From an uncultured Bacillota bacterium (GTDB lineage: Bacteria > Bacillota_I > Bacilli_A > RF39 > UBA660), in NCBI GenBank assembly GCA_946407495.1, contig CAMJOB010000001.1, positions 73,549 to 120,036 of the forward strand: a stretch of DNA of 46,488 bases, in the 5' to 3' direction. The notes under the pieces are model-generated. The model saw only the letters and a program-made list of their open reading frames with translations. It had not been told where the DNA came from and ran no database searches. The first letter of the stretch is position 1. Every line of letters begins with the position of its first letter. The translations under genes were made by a program, and so were the position numbers. Positions 13,501 to 22,985 of the stretch are shown one piece after another.

Positions 13501-15482
13501 CGCTAAGTAAATATGATGAAACTAAAATTGTAAACAACAAAGTAGTTCCAAATTATATTGAATACTTATCTAAATCTTTAGGATTGAAATATGGAGTACA
13601 AAATTTGTCTCCTTATTATTTATTTGCTAAATTTGCTTGGGATAAATCAATAAATCTATATGATAAAATTGAAATACTCGAATCATTAAAAGGATTATAT
13701 AAATACGGAAATACTACAAAAGAAGTAGCCGTTGAAGATAAACAAAAATATAATCAACTTATTGATGAATTAGAAGAGTATATAAGACAAGTAAATATAG
13801 TTAAAGAAAATGAATGGACTTATAATTCATTAAAAACACTTTCTGAAGGTGCTGAGGAATTAAAAATATTAGGACAAATATTTGGTCTTAATAAAGGTTT
13901 ACCTACAAAACCAGAAGAAATAATTTCAAAAGTAATTGATTTAGAAAATGTAATTAGAAATAGAAATCAAGCTATAATAGATGCAAATCATAGAATAGCT
14001 GTTAGATTAAGTCTATTAGAAAATAAAGATGTTCCAAAAAAGGCAGAAAATGGATATGAGGCTTTCGATCTTGTTCGATTCTATACTGATGAAGAATACA
14101 GAAATCAATGTATTGAAAACTATGATAACGTAAAAGCATCTGTTAATGTTTTAGATGCAGTATTCACAGTTCCTCATTTTTCTGGTTATTTACAATCTTT
14201 AGTTGTAGCATATAAATCAAGTTTAGAAACAAGTAATAAGTTTAAAACCACTGTTGAAATAGGAACATATTTATTAGAAGAAGGTTTAGTTGGAAATACA
14301 AGTAAAGATAAACAAGATTTATTCAAAGGAATTGCTAATTATTATTCTGATTATGTAAGACGTAAATGGATGTTAAGAAATCTTCCATCTATTAAAATAC
14401 CAAAAGGTATAAAAAGTATAGCTAATGGAAAATTAATAGATGAAGAATGTGAAATTAAATTAGGAACTGCTTCTGGTGATGCTTCATTTAAGTATATTAT
14501 GGAAAATATAATTATACCTAATTTACAAAAAGGTTCACTTGGAGAAAATGGAACTACTAAAAATATTTCTGATAACAGATTTATTAAAGCGTTAACAGTT
14601 TCAATATTAACAAACACAGTTACTCACAATCCTATTATTAACTACACACTTCCTATTAATATGTTACCTTCTTCTGATGAAGAAAGAGGTGTATTTAATA
14701 GTTATAAATCAGAATTTAATAAACTTCAAGGATATTCATATAATCTTAATGGACAAAATATTCCATTAGTTGATTTATTCTATTATTATGGATTAATTGC
14801 TCATTACGGTAAGCAAGGACAACAATCATTAATGCCAATTTTTGAAAATCTACATGATAATCCTCAATATAAATTATCAGATTTTCATAAATTTGAGTCA
14901 TCTTTTGATGAAAAAGTTCCACTTGATCAACTTGAACTTTTCCCATATATACTTAAAGTTCAAAATCCTTATGCAGCAACAGGTAGATACATTTATACAC
15001 AAGATCCTGAAACACTTCACACTGAACTTTGGGAAAAATTAAATAGTAGATTTTATAGAGAAGATATTGAAGCTTTAGCAGCAAGTGAAAACATACCACC
15101 TGCAACAGCTTGGTATAGAATACAAAAATCTATGGGTGCTATAAATGGATATGCTAAAAAAGTAAATTTAATCATTAGAAATATAGATGTAAGTAATTAT
15201 TACATGGTTCCTAGTGATAGGCTTTTATCTGTTGAAAACGAAACTAGAAAGGAAACAATACGTATTGAAGATCATGTTGTTGGAGAAGTTAGATTTAATC
15301 CTATTGATTGGGATGTTAAGTCTCTTGAAGAAATTGGAATAAAACATGATTTATTAACAAAATATCCATAGTATTTGAGTAAAATGCCTACTAAGGAAAT
15401 AGATGGTAAAACAGTAGCAGATTTAGATTATTACGCTTCATTATATGAACAAGCATTAATGGAGGAATTAAGAACGTGTTAA
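4595..15482 (+). CDS. crAss-like multi-domain DNA-dependent RNA polymerase, split by a group I intron (exons 4595-11161 and 12255-15482)
   Basis: Joining 4595-11161 to 12255-15482 gives about 3,264 residues in one frame. The join rebuilds GSDYDIDAV, a DxDxD Mg-binding signature (D2188, D2190, D2192) like that of the crAss-phage/YonO-type RNA polymerases with double-psi beta barrels. The flanking RTPSQSMQSFMPMKIVAF and AFVSTAQIWLQGSD stretches match my memory of that family. The protein is larger than the characterised phi14:2 enzyme (about 2,180 residues), so it probably carries extra domains. The start is ATG 4595, overlapping the upstream TGA as ATGA; frame 2 is closed by TAA at 4559. In-frame TAGs at 4697, 12345 and 15369 are read through; the real stop is TAA 15480-15482. 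The ORF track splits the gene at an intron TGA (11162) and at TAGs. In relatives this enzyme is packaged in the virion and transcribes early genes. Confidence 0.88.
11162..12254 (+). mobile_element. Group I self-splicing intron with homing endonuclease ORF
   Basis: The 1,093-nt insert interrupts the polymerase frame. Boundaries follow group I rules: the 5' exon ends in U (GACTAT) and the intron ends in G. A GTAGTCA at 11216-11222 can act as internal guide, pairing with exon TGACTAT and leaving the U.G wobble at the splice site (P1). A conserved core-like GACAATCCGCAGCTAAGC lies at 11339. GACTAT (11442-11447) and ATAGTC (12219-12224, in AGATATAGTC) are perfectly complementary and are candidates for the P7 strands. 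The endonuclease ORF sits between those strands. Moving both boundaries by one base also keeps the frame but gives DYYID; the chosen boundary restores DYDID. Full secondary structure was not computed. Confidence 0.88.
11502..12206 (+). CDS. LAGLIDADG homing endonuclease inside the intron
   Basis: This 234-residue protein is encoded wholly within the intron and stops at TAA before the 3' core element. It carries two LAGLIDADG-type motifs: SMLIGDGTI near residue 20, followed by HSESQREFLEWK, and GLAIWYMDDGCI near residue 121. This pattern is that of the LAGLIDADG_2 family (group I intron and intein endonucleases). Both acidic metal-binding residues (GDG, DDG) are present, so it is probably active and would cut intronless polymerase alleles to spread the intron. 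The start ATG 11502 gives MARKIKRKL; it lacks a Shine-Dalgarno but has an A-rich leader. It has no in-frame TAG. Confidence 0.92.
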   Translation: MARKIKRKLTKEQKSLLISMLIGDGTITNHPDYKLSHSESQREFLEWKIKLLEKYGFEHGGLKEYISKCGYNLGNKVLYVRIKTNPTIKALRRSVYKPKKTFTRNLLNWLNPLGLAIWYMDDGCINVNTSIQRSSIQHTCKIATCVDEETINMMITYFKEIWNINFRPFKEGKNTYSLATSSEQDCINFVNIIKPYVEQVPSLLYKIRDNFTKEEFIAYQKTDNFRSARHIIGN

Positions 15483-15496
15483 GACCTTTTTAAGAA

Positions 15497-16555
15497 ATGG
15501 CATCATGTATAAATATTAATTCAGTAGAGTTCCAGACTTTAAAGTCGAAGTCTGGACTCTCTGATTTTGAATTACAAGCACAATGTAGAATGTTTTTAGA
15601 TAAATATGATAGATTTCCATATCTTGATGAATTACGAAATAGTAATTCTGAACCTTATCTAAAAGACGCACTTAAAATGACAGGAACTTCTGCTAAAATA
15701 AATAATATTTTAGAAGTGACAGGTACTGATAATATAGAAGAAGCAAATGTAGCACTTAATGATGAATTTAGAGATTTGGAAATAACTCTTGTTCCATTAA
15801 AAACATCTGCTCATGTAGAAATAGAACATAGACCATCCATCTATAATATTAAAGAAAAAGAAGTTATAGAAATGGATGATAATATAAATAGTACTGCTTT
15901 ATTAAATCAAACTATAGATAAATTAGCAAGACTATATGGAATTAATATTATTCCAACTAGTATTGCTGAATTAATGACAGAAGAATGGAACGGATTAGTT
16001 CCTGATGCTAAAAATACATCAGCTTTTGTATATAATGGAAATATTTATATTAATACAGATGTTGCTAATGTAGATGCTCCTTTACATGAAATGATGCATT
16101 TATTTTTAGGATCAATTCGTTTTACTAATCCTCAATTATATCAATCGTTATTGGATAAAACACAAAATTTTGAAGATTATCCTCTTTTAATAGAGCAATT
16201 TAAAGATAGAACTAGAAATGATATAAATGAAGAAATACTTGTTGAAGAGTTTTCTAAATATTTAACTGGATTTCCTTCTAAACTTAATGATTTAAATGAA
16301 TCAGATAGATATAATTTATTTTATGATTTAAATCGTGTATTTGATTCTGTCTTAATGGGAAACAGTAGTGTTAATTCTGTTAATACATCAGAATTAGGAT
16401 TTATGTCACTTAAAGATTTAGCAAAGAAAGTAAATTCTTCATTATTAGTTAATAAATTTAAAGGATCTCTTGATGATAACAGTTTACATCGTATTGAAAT
16501 GAATACTAAAGCTGCTTTAATGAGAGAGGGTAAATTGGAGGAATTTTGTTCATGA
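15497..16555 (+). CDS. Zincin-like metalloprotease protein of the giant-gene block
   Basis: The 352-residue protein contains HEMMH at residues 197-201, a canonical HExxH zinc site, after a hydrophobic-strand stretch (GNIYINTD). An EEILVEEFSKY helix about 45 residues later could give the third zinc ligand (Glu). The N-terminal SGLSDFELQAQ and DRFPYLDEL stretches look like crAss-like phage homologues. A zincin domain among the giant transcription/cargo proteins is known for crAss-like phages; it may process virion or cargo proteins, which is inference. It starts 14 nt after the polymerase stop and ends in an ATGA overlap with the next gene. No in-frame TAG. A stem-loop lies near the 5' end of its coding region (15527-15559). 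Confidence 0.8.
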   Translation: MASCININSVEFQTLKSKSGLSDFELQAQCRMFLDKYDRFPYLDELRNSNSEPYLKDALKMTGTSAKINNILEVTGTDNIEEANVALNDEFRDLEITLVPLKTSAHVEIEHRPSIYNIKEKEVIEMDDNINSTALLNQTIDKLARLYGINIIPTSIAELMTEEWNGLVPDAKNTSAFVYNGNIYINTDVANVDAPLHEMMHLFLGSIRFTNPQLYQSLLDKTQNFEDYPLLIEQFKDRTRNDINEEILVEEFSKYLTGFPSKLNDLNESDRYNLFYDLNRVFDSVLMGNSSVNSVNTSELGFMSLKDLAKKVNSSLLVNKFKGSLDDNSLHRIEMNTKAALMREGKLEEFCS

Positions 16556-19500
16556 ATTGTGTATATTTATTAGACGGACATCAATTTAATTCTGAAATTG
16601 AATTAGATGATTTTTTATTAGCAAAGAATTATTTAAGAAAATCTCTTGGTGATATAGTATTCCAGATTAATACACATCAAGCAGTTGTTTTAGATATATT
16701 ACAAAAAGAATCTGAAAAATCTGAGAAATTAGAAGCTGAATGGGATTATGCTCGTAATAATAGATTCATTGGAGACGAAAGAGACTCTTATAATTTCCGA
16801 GCACCTTATATTGGTGTAAATAGATTCTTATCTGGATTTAAAACTGAAGATGATGAACTTCTTTTCCCTGAATTTATACCTGATAATTATTGGGGAACAA
16901 ACGATAGAACTAAAGGAAGATTTGGTGATTGGGCAAAAGGTGAATTTAATGATGCTGAAAAAGAATTATTCTCACAAGTTGAAGGTTGGGATGTTAATAA
17001 TATGCCTAAAGTTTCAGATACCCATCAACAAGATCGTTTAAGAGGTTTAATAGAAAACAAATGGGAACATCAAGCATTAATTGGTGATGCTACTCACTCT
17101 GTTCTTGAATTATATTTTAGTAAACATGAATCATCTACTGATGATAATATTGTTTACATGAAAGACGCTCTTAAAAATGATCCTAATGTTTTAAATGAAT
17201 TTAGAAATAAATTATCTTCATTAACATATAAAAGAAAAGACGGAAGTTCAATTAAATTTAATGATTTAATGACAGATGCTCAGTTTATACAAGCACTTAA
17301 TAAGTGTAAAGAAATTGAACAAGCTGTTATTAATAAATTTGGAGATGATTGTCTTTTTTACCCTGAGTTTAAAATAACAGGTAAAATAGATACTAATGTT
17401 GCAAATGGTGTTGATACAGTAATGGGTATCATTGACTTACTTGTTATTGACAAAGAAGGAAATCCTCAAATTGTAGATTATAAAACATCTATTCACGATT
17501 ACGATCACTTCAATTCTGCTAAGAAATTAGCATATACTTATCAAACAGCTGTATATGGACGTCTTCTTGCAAAAGCTGGAATAAATATTAATAAAACAAA
17601 ATATTTAATTGTTCCTATACAAATTGCTGACTTTCAATATGAAGATGATGATAAATATACATTTACAGGATTTAATTTAAGAAACAATGTATTTGAAGAT
17701 ATTACTAATAGAATTTTGGACGATAATATTGAAACAAAACTTAATGAAGTAATTGATTATCAATATCAACCTGAATTATCAACAGATGATTTCTTACAAA
17801 ACGTTCAAGATACTATGGGTAAATGGTTCAAGAATTATTCACAATTTAAAACGTATAGTTATGAGGATGCTAAAAAATTATGTGAGGAAGCTAACGCATT
17901 TGAACCAGATGAAGCAGGTAATTTAGTATTCGTTCCGAAAGGAGCAAGAAAGAAAAATGCAGAAGAAATAAAAGTCGATGCTTCACTTCCTAATGCTGAA
18001 GATGAACTTGTTAAAAAAGTAGAAAAGTGGTTAAAAGATAGACCTAAATTTCGTGATAAATTAACACAAAATATTAAAAGACATCTTAAAACTGCTATTG
18101 AACATGAAACAGTAGAAGGTATTGAATTTACTGATAATATTGGTCAAGACTGGTTTGCTCGTATAATGGATAGATACGCTAATAAAAATTGGCAAGTTTG
18201 TGAAGGCGAAGCATTTAAGCCACTTGAAGCATTAGGTATTATAACATTATTTAATGCAAGAAATAGACAATATAATTTTGTAAAAATATCTACACAAAAC
18301 TTAAAACGACAATTTAATTTTGGCAACGGAAGAACTACATTAGGTGGTTGTTTTAAATCAGATTTGTATTTTAAATCAAATCCAGACTCTATGATGATGC
18401 AAGCAACATATGGTAATATAGAACTTATTGAAGCAATGCTTGCAATTAATCAGTTAAATAAATTAATTGATAAAGAAAATGCTTGTGTAGGTGACGTATT
18501 TGTTGCCGATCCTCAATTAGGTGTAGGTATTCAAGCTGGTTCTAATAAAGAACTATTTGATACATTTAATGAATTAGAAACAGTAAGTGGTACAGAAGGC
18601 AAAATTTCTATAGGAAATAATTTCAAATCTGGAGAAATTAAAATGGCAGCTAAAGTTCAATTAGCTAAAACAATGCTTTCTGATATAATGGTTAAAACTG
18701 AGTTAGAAGAATATTCTAAATTTAAAGATTTTAAGAGTTGTCAAAGTGCTTTAGATACTGCTATAGAAAGTAATGCTTCTATAGATGAAAAAATATCAGC
18801 ACTTCAAGATATTATTAAAAAACTTGAAACAACCGATAAAGGTAAAATCTTAAAGAATTATACTACTAATCAAGACCAATTATCTAAAGATCATGTAGCA
18901 TTATACAATCAATGTTTACTTGCTATTGCTGAACTTAAAGGTATTAACTTTAAACAACAATTACATGACCATGAAAACTGGTGTCAATCATTAATGGTTC
19001 ATAAAGAAGGACTTAGTGGTAATATGATTGATAACCCTGGTAACTTATCATCTGAAACACTTAATTCTGTAACAAAATTAGTAACAGAAGCTTATCAAAA
19101 CGTACGCGCTGATATACAAGAACCTGCTGCTAAAATGCGCGAATTAGTAGAAAAATTAAAAAAACGTAAAAACTTTGGATGGCTTAAAGAAAATACAACA
19201 GGTAATCAAGCATCTTTATACATTAATATGTATGAATTTGATAAAGATGGAGAAGTGTATTTTAAAGATCCTGATACAGATGATAGTTTATTACCAGAAG
19301 AAAAAGAATTTTTACAATATGTTCTTCCTATAATAAATGAAAATAGAGGATACGAAAAGAATAATCCTAAATATTATAGAATACCTCTTTGTGAAGGAGA
19401 CACTTCTGTAATTTCTGCAAAAGATGGACTTCTTGCAGCATTTAAAGATAGACTTAAAGGTTGGTTACCAAAAGAGGCTTGGAGAAGAGCAAAAGCATCT

Positions 19501-21345
19501 GTTGAAGGAATTTTTGATGATAAATTACAACAAGAATATAAAAGTTCTGAGTCTTTATTTGAAATGACTAATTATTTTGATTACGGAGAAGGAAAACTTC
19601 GTGATAAGATATTAGCTCGTAAAAGATATGAACTTAATCTTGAAACACTTTTCTTAAAACATACTTTTGCATATGATATGAAAAATCGTGTAAATGAAGT
19701 GTTCCCTATGATTAAAGCATCTATGATTAATCTTACAGTTCAAGGTTTTAATCAAAATGTAGAGGAAGGTTTCAAAAACGACCTTGAATATCTTGAAAAT
19801 TATGTTAAAAATAAGATTAAAAATGAATCAATTATTCCAGAAAAGTATAGACCTGCTGTTGCATTTTTAAATAAAATCAAACAAGCAGCATCTAAATTAG
19901 TTCTTGGCTTATCTCCTGTTCAAGCAATTTATCAGACAATACAAGGTATATGGCAAGACATATCATTAATAATCCGTAAGCCAGATGGAACTGATGCTTT
20001 TACATTATCTAATATGTTAGAGGCAGCTAAAATAGTTTATGGAGAATTAACTAATCCACAAGCCTATACAGATAAACCAACAATAATTGAAGAGTTTAAT
20101 AGACTTTATGGTGTCAATGATATGGATATGAATACATATATTGATAAAATAAAGACTGACCAAAACGGTATATTTAATTTCAATAACTTCTTATTTAAAT
20201 TTGCATCACGTCCAGACTATTATAACAGAATGACAATCTTTGTTGCTAAGATGATTAATGAAGGTTCTTATGAAGCACATAAAATTAATAGTAAAGGAGT
20301 ACTTGAATATGATTGTGCTTTAGATAAGAGATATAAAGCATTTTTTGATGATGATAGATCTAACCCAGCTGAATATGAAAAAGCTAAAATGCTTTACATT
20401 GCAGCTGCAAGACAATTTGAAAAAGAAAATGCTTTAAATCCAGATGGTAGTAAGTTTAAATTTGATTTATCAGAGAAAACAAAACTACCTCGTGCTTATA
20501 CAAACTTAGAGTCAGAATCAATGAAATCTTTAGGTGATACACTTTATGGTTATTATTCACATGAAAAGAAATCTATGATTCAATCAACACTTTGGGGTTC
20601 ATTATTCATGCAGTTTAAAACATTCTGGTCTGGTAAAAAGAATCAATATCTTGCACATGGTGGTGTAAAACTTGAAGGACGTTGGGTTCCTTATACTGAA
20701 AAAGATGAAAGTGGTAATACTATAAAATATTATTATCAAAAAGATGCAGAAGGCAACATATTATTTAATGAACCTCCTGTAAAAGAAGGAGATGAAAATG
20801 CTTCAACTGAACAAGTTGTTCGTTGGGAAGGTAATTGGAAAGAAGGAATTGTTTCTACTATATATACTTTATTAGGTAGTATGAAAAACGATGGAATCTC
20901 AGATGGATGGAGAAATATGTGGTATAATGAAGATTTAAATTTACGTACTGCATATCGTTCTAATATGAAACAATTAGGTTATGATTTAATAATGTTTATG
21001 CTTGTTGGAAACATCATAGCTGCAGCATTAGCAGGAGCTTATGATGATGAAAAGAAAAATTCAAGTGAAACCGATATGGGTGATGCACTTAAATTATCAG
21101 CATATAATATAGCAATTAAATCTGTTAAAAATTCATTCTTAGATTTTAACTTTATAGATACTATTGGAGATCCAGCTGTTAGTTGGACACCGTTTGCTTT
21201 CGAATATTTAGGAAAACAATATAGTAATGTTCACGAAACAATATTCGGAGATCAAAGCATTTATACCACAATTGGTAAATCAAATGCCTTATTCAACCAA
21301 TTTAAACCTGTATTCCATACACTTAAAGTTAATTCACAAGAGTAA
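16552..21345 (+). CDS. Giant protein with RecB-like PD-(D/E)XK nuclease domain and C-terminal hydrophobic segment
   Basis: The 1,597-residue protein starts at ATG 16552 inside an ATGA overlap, with GGAGG 11 nt upstream (one of the few good Shine-Dalgarno sites here); the ORF track start is a TTG six bases earlier. The N-terminal third has a RecB/Cas4-type PD-(D/E)XK core: GDATHSVLELYF (H182), GIIDLLVI (D295) and VDYKTS (D309, K311). The rest is unrecognised apart from a helix near residues 1478-1497 (IMFMLVGNIIAAALAGAY) and an SLFMQFKTFWSGKKNQYL stretch that I recall from crAss-like giant proteins. No in-frame TAG in 4.8 kb, unlike the two upstream giants. Probably virion cargo with the polymerase; the nuclease may act on host or phage DNA at entry. 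TAA stop, followed by a terminator. Confidence 0.82.
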   Translation: MNCVYLLDGHQFNSEIELDDFLLAKNYLRKSLGDIVFQINTHQAVVLDILQKESEKSEKLEAEWDYARNNRFIGDERDSYNFRAPYIGVNRFLSGFKTEDDELLFPEFIPDNYWGTNDRTKGRFGDWAKGEFNDAEKELFSQVEGWDVNNMPKVSDTHQQDRLRGLIENKWEHQALIGDATHSVLELYFSKHESSTDDNIVYMKDALKNDPNVLNEFRNKLSSLTYKRKDGSSIKFNDLMTDAQFIQALNKCKEIEQAVINKFGDDCLFYPEFKITGKIDTNVANGVDTVMGIIDLLVIDKEGNPQIVDYKTSIHDYDHFNSAKKLAYTYQTAVYGRLLAKAGININKTKYLIVPIQIADFQYEDDDKYTFTGFNLRNNVFEDITNRILDDNIETKLNEVIDYQYQPELSTDDFLQNVQDTMGKWFKNYSQFKTYSYEDAKKLCEEANAFEPDEAGNLVFVPKGARKKNAEEIKVDASLPNAEDELVKKVEKWLKDRPKFRDKLTQNIKRHLKTAIEHETVEGIEFTDNIGQDWFARIMDRYANKNWQVCEGEAFKPLEALGIITLFNARNRQYNFVKISTQNLKRQFNFGNGRTTLGGCFKSDLYFKSNPDSMMMQATYGNIELIEAMLAINQLNKLIDKENACVGDVFVADPQLGVGIQAGSNKELFDTFNELETVSGTEGKISIGNNFKSGEIKMAAKVQLAKTMLSDIMVKTELEEYSKFKDFKSCQSALDTAIESNASIDEKISALQDIIKKLETTDKGKILKNYTTNQDQLSKDHVALYNQCLLAIAELKGINFKQQLHDHENWCQSLMVHKEGLSGNMIDNPGNLSSETLNSVTKLVTEAYQNVRADIQEPAAKMRELVEKLKKRKNFGWLKENTTGNQASLYINMYEFDKDGEVYFKDPDTDDSLLPEEKEFLQYVLPIINENRGYEKNNPKYYRIPLCEGDTSVISAKDGLLAAFKDRLKGWLPKEAWRRAKASVEGIFDDKLQQEYKSSESLFEMTNYFDYGEGKLRDKILARKRYELNLETLFLKHTFAYDMKNRVNEVFPMIKASMINLTVQGFNQNVEEGFKNDLEYLENYVKNKIKNESIIPEKYRPAVAFLNKIKQAASKLVLGLSPVQAIYQTIQGIWQDISLIIRKPDGTDAFTLSNMLEAAKIVYGELTNPQAYTDKPTIIEEFNRLYGVNDMDMNTYIDKIKTDQNGIFNFNNFLFKFASRPDYYNRMTIFVAKMINEGSYEAHKINSKGVLEYDCALDKRYKAFFDDDRSNPAEYEKAKMLYIAAARQFEKENALNPDGSKFKFDLSEKTKLPRAYTNLESESMKSLGDTLYGYYSHEKKSMIQSTLWGSLFMQFKTFWSGKKNQYLAHGGVKLEGRWVPYTEKDESGNTIKYYYQKDAEGNILFNEPPVKEGDENASTEQVVRWEGNWKEGIVSTIYTLLGSMKNDGISDGWRNMWYNEDLNLRTAYRSNMKQLGYDLIMFMLVGNIIAAALAGAYDDEKKNSSETDMGDALKLSAYNIAIKSVKNSFLDFNFIDTIGDPAVSWTPFAFEYLGKQYSNVHETIFGDQSIYTTIGKSNALFNQFKPVFHTLKVNSQE

Positions 21346-21351
21346 AAAAAT

Positions 21352-21392
21352 AAGGGCGACCTGACTGGAGTTTATCCAATCAAGTCGCCCTT
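21352..21392. terminator. Bidirectional intrinsic terminator between the converging arms
   Basis: Arms AAGGGCGACCTGACTGG (21352-21368) and CCAATCAAGTCGCCCTT (21376-21392) form a 17-position stem with two C.A mismatches around a 7-nt loop. Seven A residues just upstream (21344-21350) make a U-tract for - strand transcripts; the + strand side is followed by a moderately T-rich run. It lies exactly between the + gene ending at 21345 and the - gene ending at 21399, and is far more GC-rich than its surroundings. Confidence 0.93.
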
Positions 21393-21398
21393 TGTGTA

Positions 21399-21830
21399 TT
21401 ATTTCTTTCCGTAATCGTCAATTCTTAATTCATCTCTTTCTTTATCGTATTCTAAGATTAAATCTAAATATCTAGCAAATAGATCTTCAGGTAAATCAAA
21501 TAATGTACAAGGTAAAAGAATATCAGAAAATCCTTCATATTCTCTTTCTACATATTCTTCTATTTTTTCAAGTAAATCAAGTTCTAATTTCCAAGTAGGC
21601 ATATACTTTTTAATTACTCTAACATATTCTTTACCAATTTCCTGGAATCTAAAATCGTCTACAGATATATCTGTATCTTGATTAGTTCCACAACAAATAT
21701 GAATTGCTACAAAATCTGGAAATTTTTCTTTAAATTTAAGATAATTTTTATATTGAACATCAGTGAGTATAATTACATAAGGAATATCCATTTCGTCAGC
21801 CCAATTATAGGTTCCACTAGCTATATACAT
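21399..21830 (-). CDS. Hypothetical acidic phage protein
   Basis: This 143-residue protein is the last gene of the right arm, ending 7 nt from the shared terminator. It is acidic, with WADEMDIPYVIILTD near the N-terminus, one CC pair (HICCGTNQ) and a Glu/Leu-rich helical C-terminal half. No catalytic motif is recognised. The start codon lies just after the stop of the 38-residue ORF upstream. TAA stop. Confidence 0.8.
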   Translation of the reverse strand: MYIASGTYNWADEMDIPYVIILTDVQYKNYLKFKEKFPDFVAIHICCGTNQDTDISVDDFRFQEIGKEYVRVIKKYMPTWKLELDLLEKIEEYVEREYEGFSDILLPCTLFDLPEDLFARYLDLILEYDKERDELRIDDYGKK

Positions 21831-21831
21831 A

Positions 21832-21948
21832 TTAATACCAAGAATTTAAAAATTTAACAGTAATTGTTCCTACTAAAGGAGGAATATCTAAATCTTTTAG
21901 AATTTGTTTATAAGATTCTGGAACAGAAGATTGAATTAAAAATTCCAT
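21832..21948 (-). CDS. Small hypothetical protein (38 aa)
   Basis: Absent from the ORF track. ATG 21948 follows the upstream stop in the exact TAA-TT-ATG junction used elsewhere in this arm, and TAA lies just before the next ATG. The product begins MEFLIQSSVPESYKQIL. No function recognised. Spacing and junction support translation; length keeps confidence moderate. Confidence 0.6.
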   Translation of the reverse strand: MEFLIQSSVPESYKQILKDLDIPPLVGTITVKFLNSWY

Positions 21949-21950
21949 AA

Positions 21951-22985
21951 TTAAAATCCTAACTTCTTACGATTATCTTCAGCACCTGTTTCTTCGAAAT
22001 AGTTATAAATATCACAAAGAGCCATAGGTTTAGGAGTATCGTTTATATTAAACTTTTCAAATAAAGTTTTAACTCTATCTATTGTAAGTTTCTTAAATTC
22101 ATATCTTAATCTAAGTCTACCTTTACGAGTTAATGCTGTATCAATATTACTGTAATCAGTATTAAAAGTTAAAATAAATTTGATGTTTAAATCGTCTCCA
22201 TCTAATCCATCAGAGATATTAAGAAGCGTGTGAATAAAGTAATTATTAGATAAATTTCTTGACTTAATTAATTGTTCACAATCTTCTAATATTAAAATAG
22301 AATTTTTATTATAGTCCAAAAACCTATTAAACTTTACTGATGTAGAATCACCAAGTAAGGTCTTATCGAAATAAATAAAGTTTTTATCTCTATGTTTATT
22401 TATAAGATACCTAAGAAAATAAGATTTACCAGAACCAGGAATACCATGCATCAAAGCAATTCCAGATTTATCAGATTCTATGAAATTATCAAATTTTTCT
22501 ACAGGAAGATCTTCATTATAATTAATAAGAGCTTCATCAGTAATTCTTTCAATATTTATAGTTCGTGTTTCAATCTCTCCATTCTCAATTACAATTGCTT
22601 TTGAGATATTTTCAATTTTGTGTTCCTTTAAGACTAAACATTTCTTTATTCTTTCTGGAATTACTTTACTTGTAAGTTTTATTTGAGAATACGGAGATAA
22701 AACTCCATATTCTGTATATAAATCAGAATTGAAAAGATAACCGTCTTCTTTAAATTCTTCTACAAGTTTAAAGAATGATTGTTTTGGATCATAATCTTCT
22801 TTATGCGGAAATGGATTACAATAATCAAAATTATCATTCGTCGGATGGTAATTAAAATAAAATGGAATTGTATTATAAAACTTTCCAAAGATATAGTCGT
22901 CTTGTTGATCGCCATCCATGCGTACTAAATCTTTGTCAGTATAAATACTTAATATAAGTTTTTTAAGTCCTTCAATATCAATCAT
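21951..22985 (-). CDS. AAA+ ATPase
   Basis: The 344-residue protein has a C-terminal AAA+ module: Walker A MHGIPGSGKSYF, Walker B SILILEDCE, sensor-1-like FILTFNTD, and an ALTRKGRLRLRYEF stretch that fits the arginine finger region of BCS1/katanin-like AAA proteins. The first 160 residues are unassigned and may recognise a substrate. Likely a remodelling ATPase in replication or in takeover of the host, which is inference. The start overlaps the end of the YqeY-like gene by 8 nt, so the two are probably translationally coupled. Confidence 0.9.
   Translation of the reverse strand: MIDIEGLKKLILSIYTDKDLVRMDGDQQDDYIFGKFYNTIPFYFNYHPTNDNFDYCNPFPHKEDYDPKQSFFKLVEEFKEDGYLFNSDLYTEYGVLSPYSQIKLTSKVIPERIKKCLVLKEHKIENISKAIVIENGEIETRTINIERITDEALINYNEDLPVEKFDNFIESDKSGIALMHGIPGSGKSYFLRYLINKHRDKNFIYFDKTLLGDSTSVKFNRFLDYNKNSILILEDCEQLIKSRNLSNNYFIHTLLNISDGLDGDDLNIKFILTFNTDYSNIDTALTRKGRLRLRYEFKKLTIDRVKTLFEKFNINDTPKPMALCDIYNYFEETGAEDNRKKLGF

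Noticed and set aside
12363-15371. ORF at 12363-15371 as a separate protein
   Set aside because: The frame is open from the intron end (12255) through TAG 12345 and past TAG 15369; it is the second exon of the polymerase.
15461-15466. GGAGGA as Shine-Dalgarno for the zincin gene
   Set aside because: It is about 30 nt from ATG 15497 and lies within the end of the polymerase coding sequence.
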